From the NCBI RefSeq assembly GCF_030161635.1, contig NZ_BSUO01000001.1, positions 4,073,199 to 4,137,198 of the forward strand: DNA of 64,000 bases, given 5' to 3'. Each line of letters starts with the position of its first letter. Within the stretch, counting starts at the first letter, position 1. This DNA comes from Mobilicoccus caccae. GTDB taxonomy: Bacteria; Actinomycetota; Actinomycetes; Actinomycetales; Dermatophilaceae. Below are positions 17,198 to 27,138 of the stretch, one piece after another. The translations under genes were made by a program, and so were the position numbers. The notes beneath the pieces were generated by a model. The model was not told the DNA's origin. It ran no database searches and worked only from the letters and a program-made list of their open reading frames with translations.

Positions 17198-18636
17198 CTA
17201 CGCCAGCGTGGCCTCGGTGCGGGCGGTGTGGTCGTCGATGTCGGGGAAGGCCTTGCCCGGGTTGAGGATCCCGTGCGGGTCGAGTGCCTTCTTGATCGCG
17301 GAGTGCATGCCCAGGACGCCGGGGGAGACCTCGCTGGCCAGGCCGCGGCGTTTGATCAGGCCGATGCCATGTTCGCCGGCGACGGTGCCGCCGAGTTCGA
17401 CTGCGGCGTCGAGGATCTCCTCGAAAGCGACCTGTGCGCGGCGTTTGGCCTCGTCGTCACCGGCGGGCACGAGCAACAGCGGGTGCAGGTTGCCGTCGCC
17501 GGCGTGGGCGATGTTGGCGATGCGGGTCTCGTGACGGCCCGCGATCTCCTCGATGCGCCCGAGCATCTCGGGCACCTTCGAGCGGGGGACGCACACGTCC
17601 TCGGTGAGGACCGGCCCGAGACGTTCCAGAGCGGGGTAGGCGAGTCGTCGCGCCGCGAACAGCGCGTCGGCCTCCTGCTCGTCCTCAGCGACCACGGCCG
17701 CGCTCGCACCGCCCTGCTCGAAGCAGGCGCGAATGGCCTCGGCCTCCTGCTCACCGGCCTGGCCGGGGAGGTCGGTCCTGGCCAGCAGGAGCACGTTGCC
17801 GTCGGAAGTGAGGCCCATGTTCTTCCACTCGTCGACCGCGCGCAGACACTCGCGGTCGACCAACTCCAGCGCCGAGGGGGTGATGCCCGCGGCCGCGACC
17901 GCCGCCACCCCGCGGCCGGCGTCGACGAGGGTGTCGAAGAAGCCCGCGATCGTCGTCTCCGGAGAGCGCGCCGCACGCAGGGCCACGACGATCTCCGTGA
18001 TGATCCCGAGCGTGCCCTCCGACCCCACCATGAGACCCGCGAGGTCGTAGCCCGCGACGCCCTTGGCCGTCCGGCGCCCGAGGCGCACGACCTCGCCGGT
18101 GCCCGTGACGACCTCGAGTTCACGCACGTAGTCGCGGGTCACGCCGTACTTGACGCAGCAGACCCCACCGGCGTTGGTGCCGACGTTGCCGCCGATCATC
18201 GACCACGGCGAGCTCGCCGGGTCCGGCGGATACCAGAGCCCCTGCTCGGCCGCGGCCGCCCGCAGGTCGTCGTTGATCACACCGGGCTGCACGACCGCGA
18301 GGGACTCCACGGCATCGATCTCGACGATCTGGCTCATCGCGTCGAAGACCACGACCACGCAGCCGTCGATGGCGTTCGCACCGCCCACCAACCCCGTGCC
18401 GGCAGCGCGCGGCACGAGGGGGTACCCGTCTCGATGCAGGCCAGGACGATCTGCCGGACCTCCTCCGTCGAACGCGGACGCACGACGACGGCCGGCTTGC
18501 CGTACGGCGCCCACACACCCTCGTCGTGCGAGTACGCCTCCATGACATCGGGATCGCGATCGAGGAACCGATCGGCGGGCAGCACGTCCAGCAGGGCGCG
18601 GACGATCGGTTCGTGCGTGGTGGCGGGGTCCGTCAC
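17198..18636 (-). CDS. FAD-linked 2-hydroxyacid oxidase, GlcD-like (frameshift as read)
   Basis: A VAO/PCMH-type flavoprotein that oxidises a 2-hydroxyacid such as glycolate or D-lactate. The start is GTG 18636 after GGAG, giving FLDRDPDVMEAYSHDEG and AVVVRPRSTEEV. The frame breaks after ETGTP; one base added to the five-G run at 18418-18422 continues as LVPRAAGTGLVGGANA. Then come the FAD-binding NVGTNAGG and GSEGTLGIITE, and the C-terminal AGDGNLHP and GEHGIGLIK. The restored length is about 479 residues, normal for GlcD. Its start overlaps the MFS stop by 4 nt, implying that the transporter imports its substrate. Confidence 0.85.
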
Positions 18637-19994
18637 GGGGTCTCCATCCTGGCGGTGACGTCGTCGGGCTGGGCAGGCGCCTTGGGCTTGGGGGCGGCGC
18701 CGAGCACCAGCGCCAGGATCGCAGCCATCGCGAGGAAGCCACCGACCACCCACATGGCCACGCCGAATCCACCCGTCGCGTCCTTGATGAGACCGGTCGC
18801 GTACGGCGCGGCGAATCCAGACGCGTTCCCCAGGGTGTTGATCAGGGCGATACCGCCCGCGGCGCTCGCGCCGGTGAGGAAGTTGGTCGGCAGGTACCAG
18901 AACACCGGCAGGGCGCAGAAGATGCCGATGGCCGTCAGGGTCACCGCGACCATGACGAGGAACGGCGACTGCAGCATCAACGCCACCGGCACGCTCACCG
19001 CGGCGAGGAGCAGCGGCCCGGCGACGTGCCACACGCGCTCCTTGGTGTGGTCGCTGTGGTGGGCCCACCAGACCATGACGACGGCGGCGATGGCGTAGGG
19101 GACGGCGACGATGAGGCCGGTCTCGATGAGGGAGTAGGAGCGGCCGAACATCTGCGAGAAGCCGCGGACGATCGTCGGCAGGAAGAAGCTCAGCGCGTAC
19201 AGGCCGTAGGTGGTGCCGAAGTAGATGAGGCCCAGACCGATGATGCGCGGGTTGGTGAGGGAGGACTTCAGCGGCCAATGGTGCGTGGACGCGGTGTCGC
19301 GGGCCTCGGTGTCCAGACGGTTCTGCAACCAGGTGCGCTCGTGCTCGCTCAGCCACTTCGCGTCCTTGGGCCGGTCGGTGAGGAACGCGATGGCGAACCC
19401 GGCGAGGACGATGGCCGGCAGACCCTGGAGGAAGAACATCCAGCGCCATCCGGCGAAGCCCATGACACCGTCCATGACCTGCATGAGCGTCGTGGACAGG
19501 GGAGCTCCGACGACCGAGGAGATCGGGATGGCGAGCAGGAAGTACCCGGTCATCCGCACCCGGTCGGCGCGCGGCAGCCAGTAGGTCAGGTACAGGATCA
19601 TGCCCGGGAAGAAGCCCGCCTCGGCGATGCCGAGCAGGACTCGCAGGCCGTACAGCCACCCGGGGGTGGGCACGAACGCCATCGCGGAGGCGACCGCGCC
19701 CCAGGTCACGAGGATGCGGGCCATCCAGATGCGCGCCCCGAACTTGTGCAGCGCGAGGTTGCTCGGGACCTCGAAGAGCAGGTAGCCGATGAAGAACAGG
19801 CCGGAGGCCAGCCCGAACATCGCCTCGGTGAGGCCGAGGTCCTCACTCATCGTCAGCTTGGCGAAGCCGATGTTCGTGCGGTCCAGGTAGTTGACGAAGT
19901 ACATGAGCCCCATGAGGGGGATCAGCCGGCGGGCGACCTTGCGGACGACGGCGCGCCGCATCTCCTCGTCGGTGGCATGACTGAGATCTGACAC
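18633..19994 (-). CDS. MFS transporter, ACS (anion:cation symporter) family
   Basis: A 453-residue inner-membrane permease with about 12 hydrophobic segments. The NYLDRTNIGFA motif in helix 1 is the hallmark of ACS-family importers of organic anions (tartrate, phthalate, glucarate and similar). A further motif is EAGFFPGMILYLTYWLP. The GTG at 19994 follows GGAGGG. The gene overlaps the FAD-linked oxidase by 4 nt, so the operon looks like uptake plus oxidation of a carboxylate. It is divergent from recC across 246 bp. Confidence 0.85.
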   Translation of the reverse strand: MSDLSHATDEEMRRAVVRKVARRLIPLMGLMYFVNYLDRTNIGFAKLTMSEDLGLTEAMFGLASGLFFIGYLLFEVPSNLALHKFGARIWMARILVTWGAVASAMAFVPTPGWLYGLRVLLGIAEAGFFPGMILYLTYWLPRADRVRMTGYFLLAIPISSVVGAPLSTTLMQVMDGVMGFAGWRWMFFLQGLPAIVLAGFAIAFLTDRPKDAKWLSEHERTWLQNRLDTEARDTASTHHWPLKSSLTNPRIIGLGLIYFGTTYGLYALSFFLPTIVRGFSQMFGRSYSLIETGLIVAVPYAIAAVVMVWWAHHSDHTKERVWHVAGPLLLAAVSVPVALMLQSPFLVMVAVTLTAIGIFCALPVFWYLPTNFLTGASAAGGIALINTLGNASGFAAPYATGLIKDATGGFGVAMWVVGGFLAMAAILALVLGAAPKPKAPAQPDDVTARMETP

Positions 19995-20240
19995 AGGCCC
20001 TCCAGATTCGAATCCTCGGGCGAGTGCCCTGGTGGGCAAGGACTGTAGCTGCCGATACAACCTGGCGGAAGAGGATAAGTCTGATGATTCGGATAAGCGT
20101 GCGCGGAGGCGGGACGAGCGGTCGGTCGGGGTGGCGCTGGACAGGGGTTGTCGGTGGTGCCGCCTACGATCGGGGCCACAGCGGATCGCCGGATCGAACC
20201 TCGGCCCGGGACCGCCGCGTCGAGTCGTCAAGGAGGTTGC

Positions 20241-23200
20241 GTGACACTGCATCTGCATCGCGCGGTCGACACGGCCTCGCTGGCTCGCGGACTCGCCGGG
20301 ATGCTCGCCGACCCGCTCCCCGACCCTCTGGCGCAGGAGGTCGTGGTCGTCCCCGCCAAGGGCATCGAGCGATGGCTGACCCAGCGGTTGTCGCACCGGC
20401 TCGGCACGTCGGGGCTAGTGGGCGCCGAGGCGGGGGCGGAGTTCCGTCCGCGGACCGACGGTGTCTGTGCGGGAGTGCGGTTCGTGTCTCCGTCCTCGCT
20501 CGTCACGCTGCTCACGGGTCGCCCGTCCTCGCCGTTCGCGGCTCGACCCGACGACCCGTTCGCCGTCGACCGGCTCACGTGGACCGTCCTCGACGTCGTC
20601 GACGCGCATCTGGAGGCCGACTGGCTGCGCACCGTGGCCCGTCACCTCGGCCGCGAACACACGGGCCTGGAGGCCGAGCTGCGGATCGGTCGTCGGTACG
20701 CCCTGGCCCGCCACCTGGCCACCCTCTTCGCCTACTACGCCCGGCAGCGGCCTTCGCTGCTCGCCGAGTGGCAGGCCGGCCGGCTCACCGGCATCGAGGG
20801 CGATCTGGCGTGGCAGGCGCGGCTCTGGCGCGAGGTGGTCGACGAGATCGCGCGCGCCGCTGCCGACGACGCCGCCGCAGGGGGCTCGGGAACTTCCGGG
20901 GGTTTCGCCGGAGCCGCCGGCGATCTCGCCCCGCACACGCCCCCCGACGTCCGGCACGCCGCGGTCGTGACGGCGTTGACCACCTCACCCCAGAGCCTCG
21001 ACCTGCCGGCACGCCTGTCGATGTTCGGACACACGCGGCTCGCCGCCACCGAGGTCGAGCTGCTGAGCGCGCTCGCCGTCCACCGCGACGTGCACCTGTG
21101 GCTGCCGCAGGCGTCTCCGGCCGCGTGGGACCGCTTGGCCGATGCCGTGAGCGCGGGTCCGATCCGGCGGGCCGAGGACACCTCGGTCGGGCTCGTCGCC
21201 CACCCGTTGCTGGCCTCGCTGGGCCGCGACTCCCGTGAGCTGCAACGCAGCCTCGCGGTGACGAAGGCCGTCGACCACGGGCAGATCGCACCCGGGGACG
21301 CCGAGGCAGGCGAGAGCGCACCGCCCCCGAACCCACCACGGTGCTGCAGATGCTCCAGCACGACCTGGCGACCGACACCCCCGCCGACGCGGAGGTGCGG
21401 CGACGGCGCGCGGTCGACGCGGAGTCCGACGACTCCCTCCGCGTCCACGCCTGCCACGGGCCGGCCCGGCAGGTCGAGGTGCTCCGCGACGTCATCACCG
21501 GGTTGCTCGAGGACGACCCGACGCTCGAGCCCCGCGACATCCTCGTCATGTGCCCCGACATCGAGGCCTACGCCCCCTTGTTCTCGGCCGCGTTCGGCCT
21601 CGGCGAGGAGGCCGGCGACTTCGCCCACCCCGCACACGGATTCCGGGTGCGGTTGGCCGACAGGTCGCTCGTGGCCACCAATCCCCTGTTCCAGGTCACC
21701 CTCGGGCTCCTCGACCTGGCCGCCGGTCGCGTCACCGTCTCCCAGGTGCTCGACCTCGCCACCCACCCCGCCGTGTCCCGGCGGTTCCGGTTCGACGAGG
21801 ACGCGCTGGAGAAGATCGAGGCCTGGATCGCTGACGCCGGCATCCGATGGGGGCTCGACGCCGAGCACCGCGCCACCTACCGGTTGTCGACGTTCGAGCA
21901 GAACACGTGGCGGGCGGGGCTCGACCGGTTGCTGCTCGGGGTCGCGATGGCCGAGGCCGTCGTGCCCGAGGCGAGTGGCGGTCTCGACCGCAGCCACCTC
22001 GGTGCCGTGCTGCCCATCGACGACGTCGGGAGCGGCGACATCGATCTCGTCGGGAGGTTCGTCGAGTTCGCCGACCGGATGCAGGCGTGCATCGACGCTC
22101 TCGTGGCCGCCGAGGGCGTGCGGGAGTGGATGGACGTCCTACGGGCCGGGGTCGCCGCCCTGACGTCGGTGTCGACGACGGACGCGTGGCAGTCGGCGCA
22201 GCTCGACCGCGAACTCGCCGCGGTCGCCGACTCGGCCCGCACGGACACCCGCGTGCGGCTCCCCGACGTGCGCCGACTCCTCGACCGGCGCCTCGGTGGC
22301 CGGCCCACCCGGGCCAACTTCCGCACCGGCACCCTGACGGTGTGCACCATGGTGCCGATGCGCTCGGTGCCGCATCGTGTCGTCGCCCTCGTCGGCCTCG
22401 ACGACGGCGTGTTCCCGCGGGTCGAGACCGTCGACGGCGACGACGTGCTCGCCCGCGATCCGCACACCGGGGAGCGCGACCGCCGCAGCGAGGACCGGCA
22501 ACTGCTGCTCGACGCCGTCATGGCGGCTCGCGACCACCTCGTCATCACCTACAGCGGTGCCAGCGACCTCGACGGGTCGATCCGTCCACCGGCCGTGCCC
22601 GTCGGCGAGCTCCTCGACGCGGTGCACGGACTCGCCGACGGCCTGCACGATGCGTCGGGCTCGAGGATCGTGTGCACCCACCCGCTGCAACCCTTCGATC
22701 CCCGACTCCTGCAGCCGCCGACACCGGCCACCTTCGACCGTGCCGCCTACGAGGGCGCGCGGGCATTGTCCGGGCTCCGCGCCCCCAAGTCTCCGTTCCT
22801 CACCGGCGCCCTGCCTCCGATGCCCGACGCGCGTGAGGACGTGGCCCTGGACCGGCTGCACGGCTTCTTCGCCAACCCCGCCCGCGCCTTCCTGCGCGAG
22901 AGGTTGGACGTCATCCCCCTGCGGGAGGAGGACACCGATCTCGATGCGATGCCGGTCGAACTCGACGGCCTGGAGAAGTGGGGCGTGGGCGAACGGATCC
23001 TCCACGACGCCCTCGCCGGGGTCCACCCCGACCACGCCGTACGGGCGGAGACGGCCCGGGGGCTCGTGCCACCGGCGCGGCTCGGCGACCGCACGGTCGA
23101 GGACGTGGTGAAGGTGGTGCGCGCGCTCATGCAGGCCGCGGGGCCGCTGCGCGCCGTCCCGGCCCGCGCGGTCGACGTCACCGTGGGGCTGGCCGGTGGA

Positions 23201-23803
23201 CGCCGACTCACCGGCACGGTGACCGGCGTGCACGGGACCGACCTGTTGACGGTGTCGTACTCCTCGCTGTCGGCCAAGGCGCGGCTGCGGGCCTGGATCG
23301 ACCTGCTCGCGCTCACCGTCGCCCACCCGGACACGCCGTGGACGGCGCACGTGGTCGCCAAGAGCCGCGGCGGGGCGGTGCACCGGATGTGGGGGCCGCT
23401 GCCGCCCACCGCGGCGGCCGAGTGGCTCGCCGACCTCGTCGACGTCCGCGACCGTGGCCTGTGCGAGCCGATCCCGTTGCCGCCGAAGACGTCTCTGGCC
23501 TATGCCGAGGCCGCCGGCCGGCGCCGTGACGTCGGCGCCGAGGACGCGTTCGCCGCACGCGATCTGGCCGCGCCGATCGATGCGGCCCGTCAGGCGTGGG
23601 AGACCAACCGCAACCGCGCGGACGCCTTCCCCGGCGAACACGCCGATCCGTCCTCCGCCCGGGTGTACGGCCCGGCCGCGCCGCTGGAGGTGCTGCTCGC
23701 CGGGTCGGGCGCTGACGAGGACTGGAACTCCGAACCGACCCGGTTGGGCCGGTACGCCGTGCGGGTGTGGGAGCCGGAGATCGCCGGCGGGAGGCGGGTG
23801 TGA
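20241..23803 (+). CDS. recC: Exodeoxyribonuclease V subunit gamma (RecC) (frameshift as read)
   Basis: The Chi-recognising, scaffold subunit of RecBCD, which processes double-strand ends. The start is GTG 20241 after AGGAGG. The N-terminal VVPAKGIERWLTQRLSHRLG and the LSMFGHTRLAATEVELL region are typical. The frame breaks near GESAPPP; one base added to the five-C run at 21324-21328 joins it to VLQMLQHDL and the helicase-like second half, with PMRSVPHRVVALVGLDDGVFPR and DRRSEDRQLLLDA. The restored product is about 1,187 residues, normal for RecC. Its TGA overlaps the recB ATG. A probable sequence error, not a broken recombination system. Confidence 0.9.
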
Positions 23804-26800
23804 TGAGCGACCAAGCCGGCCTGGAGACCCCACTGGAGACGTTCGACATCACCGCGCCGCTGCCCACGGGCACCGTCCTGCTCGAGGCCAGCGCCGGCAC
23901 CGGCAAGACGTGGACCATCGGAGCCCTCGTCACCCGCTACGTCGCCGAGGGTGTGGTCGATCTCGACGAGATGCTCGTCGTCACCTTCGGCCGCGCCGCC
24001 AGCCAGGAGTTGCGGGCCCGGGTGCGCGATCACCTCGTCGAGGCCTCGCGGGCCTTCGCTGACCCGGCCTCGGCGCCGCGGGGCGAACCGCTCATCGACC
24101 TCCTCCTCGACGCACCACCAGCCGAATTGGCTCTGCGTCAGGCGCGTGTGGTCACCGCCCTGGCCTCCTTCGACTCGGCCACGATCGCCACCACGCACCA
24201 GTTCTGCCAGACCGTGCTGCGTTCCCTCGGCGTCGCCGGCGACACCGAGCGGGACGCCACCCTGGTCGAGGACCCCTCCGACCTCGTGCGCGAGGTCGTC
24301 GACGACCTGTACCTCCGCGGTTTCGCGCACGACGACGCCTCCCCGGTGTTCACCCTCGCCGAGGCACGGGCCATCGCGGCCGACGTGGTCGGCAATCCCC
24401 AGGCGCGGATCGAGCCCGTCGACGCCGCGGCGGGCTCGCCCGCCGCGCGACGTGCCGGTTTCGCCAGGGCCGTGCGCGACGAGGTGGCCCTCCGGATGCG
24501 TCGCGCCGGGCTGCTCGGCTACGACGACCTCCTCAGCCGGTTGGCCGATGCCCTCGAGGCGCCCGACTCCCCGGCCCGCGAACGCATGCGGCAGCGCTGG
24601 AAGGTCGTGCTCGTCGACGAGTTCCAGGACACCGACCCGGTGCAGTGGACCGTGCTCGAGCGGGCCTTCTCCGGTGTCGCGACGCTCGTGCTCATCGGCG
24701 ACCCCAAGCAGGCGATCTACGCCTTCCGGGGCGGCGACATCGTCACCTACCTCGACGCCGCCGCCACCGCGACCACCCGGCAGACCCTCGGCTGCAACCA
24801 CCGCACCGACGGTGACCTGCTCGATCGGCTGCAGGCCGTCCTGCGGGGTGCGCGACTGGGCGAGGAGGGCATCGTCGTCCACGACGTCGGCGCCGCCCAC
24901 CCGGGAAGTCGTCTCGTCGGTGCTCCGGCGAGTGCCTCCTTCCGGGTGCGGGTGCTCGACCGGTCGACGCTCAAGTGGCGTGCCGACCGTCTGCCGTCGG
25001 TGGGCAAGATCCGGCCGCGGATCGCCGCCGACGTCGCCGAGGAGATCGCGGCGCTCCTCACCTCGGGGGCGACGTTCGACGGCGAACCCGTCCTGCCACG
25101 GCACGTCGCCGTCCTCGCGCACACCTCCAGGCAGTTGCAGTACGTGCGAGACGCCTTGCACGCCAAGAAGATCCCGGCCGTCCTCGCCGGTACGGGCAGC
25201 GTCGTCGAGACGCCGGCAGCAGCGGACTGGCTCGCGCTGCTCGTCGCCATGGACGCCCCCCACCGCACCGGCCTCGTGCGGGCGGCCGCCCTCACCGACC
25301 TCATGGGCTACACCGCGGAGGCCATCGACGCCGGGGGCGACCGGCTCACCGACGCCCTGGCCGGACGGCTGCGGCGCTGCGGCGAGTTGTTCGCCACCCG
25401 CGGCCTGGCCGCCGTCATGGCCACCATCGACGCCGAGGGCCTCTCCGCCCGCCTGCTCTCGCGCATCGGAGGCGAACGCGACCTCACCGATCTGCGTCAC
25501 CTCGCCGAGATCCTGCACACCGAGGCCCACGACGGCCGGCTCGGTCTGGTCGCCCTCATCCAACGACTCCAGGACATGCGCGAGGACGAGCGCCGCACCG
25601 GCTCGGCGACCCGGCGGCGCCGGCTCGACAGCGATGCCGCCGCGGTCCAGCTCGTCACCATCCACGGCAGCAAGGGGCTGCAGTACGTCGCCTGCTACGT
25701 GCCTTTCCTCTTCGACCGCTGGGTCCCCGAGCCGGTCCGTCCCACGTTCCACGCACCCCCGGATGCCCAGGGTCATCGGGAGCGCGCCGTCGACGTCGGT
25801 GGCCCGCACCCGGGCCGTCGCGCGAACGCTGCCGCGCACCTGGCCGAGGAGGCGGGTGAATCCCTGCGCCTCGCCTACGTCGCCCTGACGCGCGCCCAGG
25901 GCCATGTCGTCGCGTGGTGGGCACCGACGGCCAACACGCTCGGCTCGCCGTTGCACCGTCTGCTGCTCGGGCGTGCGCCGGGGGAGTCCGTCGTCCCCGA
26001 TGAGGCTCCGATCAGCAGCGATGTCGAGACCGTAGCCCGTCTGCGGGCCTGGGAGGCGGTCGGCGGCCCGGTGATCGAGCCGGCCCTCCACGAACAGCCG
26101 GTCGAGGTCGAGGTGACGGCCGACGTGCCGGCCCTCGCGGTCCGCCCCTTCACCCGCGGGGTCGATCACACGTGGCGGCGGACCAGTTACAGCTCACTCA
26201 CCCGCGACGCCGGCGTCCACGCCCTCGGTGCCGCCACGAGCGAACCCGAGGTCGTCGGCACCGACGACGAGGCCGGTCTACCCGTGCCCGAGCCGCCGCC
26301 GGCGTTGCCGGGTGACCTGCCCTCACCGATGGCGTCGCTGCCCGTGGGCGCCCGGTTCGGATCGCTCGTGCACGCCGTGCTCGAGGAGGCAGACCCCCGG
26401 GCGGGTGATCTGCGGGCCGAGTTCCGCGACCGCATCGAGGAGTCCCGCGTGATGTGGCCGGTCGACCTCGAGACCGACGTCCTCGCCGAGGCGCTGGTCG
26501 CGGTGTGCGACACGCCGCTGGGACCCCTCGCCCCGGGCACCACGCTGCGCGACGTCGGCCGGGAGAACCGGCTCTGCGAGGTGGAGTTCGAGCTGCCGCT
26601 GGCCGGTGGTGACGAGCCGGGCACGCCCCTGCAGGCACGGCTGGGTGAGATCGCCGCCCTCCTGCGTACGCACCTGCCCGAGGGCGACCCCATCCGTCCC
26701 TACGCCGACGAACTCGACCGCCCGGAGCTCGGCGGGCAGGTCCTGCGTGGGTACCTCACGGGGTCGCTCGACGTGGTGCTGCGGGTCGGGGAGCGCTATC

Positions 26801-27138
26801 TCGTGGCGGACTACAAGACCAACTGGCTCGGCCCCTTCGAAGAACCGCTCACCGCCGCTGCGTACGTGCCGGACAACCTCGATCGGGCCATGGGTCATTC
26901 GGACTACCCCTTGCAGGCGCTGCTCTATGCGGTCGTGCTCCACCGCTACCTGCGGTGGCGGTTGCCGGGATACGACCCCGAGGTCCATCTCGGCGGGGTG
27001 CTCTACCTCTACGTGCGCGGCATGTGCGGACCGGCGACCCCGGTCGTCGACGGTCGTCCGTGCGGAGTGTTCTCGTGGCGTCCGCCCGCCGCCCTGGTCG
27101 AGGACCTGTCCCTGCTGCTCGACGGAGGCGCGCGATGA
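23803..27138 (+). CDS. recB: Exodeoxyribonuclease V subunit beta (RecB)
   Basis: The 3'-5' helicase and nuclease subunit, 1,111 residues. Walker A is in EASAGTGKTW (about 28-37), Walker B in VLVDEFQDTDPVQW, and further SF1 motifs include GDPKQAIYAFRGGD and VTIHGSKGLQYV. The C-terminal nuclease core contains LVADYKTNWLG, with the catalytic Asp and Lys. It begins in a TGATG overlap with recC and its stop overlaps the recD ATG by 4 nt, so all three subunits are coupled. Confidence 0.95.
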   Translation: MSDQAGLETPLETFDITAPLPTGTVLLEASAGTGKTWTIGALVTRYVAEGVVDLDEMLVVTFGRAASQELRARVRDHLVEASRAFADPASAPRGEPLIDLLLDAPPAELALRQARVVTALASFDSATIATTHQFCQTVLRSLGVAGDTERDATLVEDPSDLVREVVDDLYLRGFAHDDASPVFTLAEARAIAADVVGNPQARIEPVDAAAGSPAARRAGFARAVRDEVALRMRRAGLLGYDDLLSRLADALEAPDSPARERMRQRWKVVLVDEFQDTDPVQWTVLERAFSGVATLVLIGDPKQAIYAFRGGDIVTYLDAAATATTRQTLGCNHRTDGDLLDRLQAVLRGARLGEEGIVVHDVGAAHPGSRLVGAPASASFRVRVLDRSTLKWRADRLPSVGKIRPRIAADVAEEIAALLTSGATFDGEPVLPRHVAVLAHTSRQLQYVRDALHAKKIPAVLAGTGSVVETPAAADWLALLVAMDAPHRTGLVRAAALTDLMGYTAEAIDAGGDRLTDALAGRLRRCGELFATRGLAAVMATIDAEGLSARLLSRIGGERDLTDLRHLAEILHTEAHDGRLGLVALIQRLQDMREDERRTGSATRRRRLDSDAAAVQLVTIHGSKGLQYVACYVPFLFDRWVPEPVRPTFHAPPDAQGHRERAVDVGGPHPGRRANAAAHLAEEAGESLRLAYVALTRAQGHVVAWWAPTANTLGSPLHRLLLGRAPGESVVPDEAPISSDVETVARLRAWEAVGGPVIEPALHEQPVEVEVTADVPALAVRPFTRGVDHTWRRTSYSSLTRDAGVHALGAATSEPEVVGTDDEAGLPVPEPPPALPGDLPSPMASLPVGARFGSLVHAVLEEADPRAGDLRAEFRDRIEESRVMWPVDLETDVLAEALVAVCDTPLGPLAPGTTLRDVGRENRLCEVEFELPLAGGDEPGTPLQARLGEIAALLRTHLPEGDPIRPYADELDRPELGGQVLRGYLTGSLDVVLRVGERYLVADYKTNWLGPFEEPLTAAAYVPDNLDRAMGHSDYPLQALLYAVVLHRYLRWRLPGYDPEVHLGGVLYLYVRGMCGPATPVVDGRPCGVFSWRPPAALVEDLSLLLDGGAR

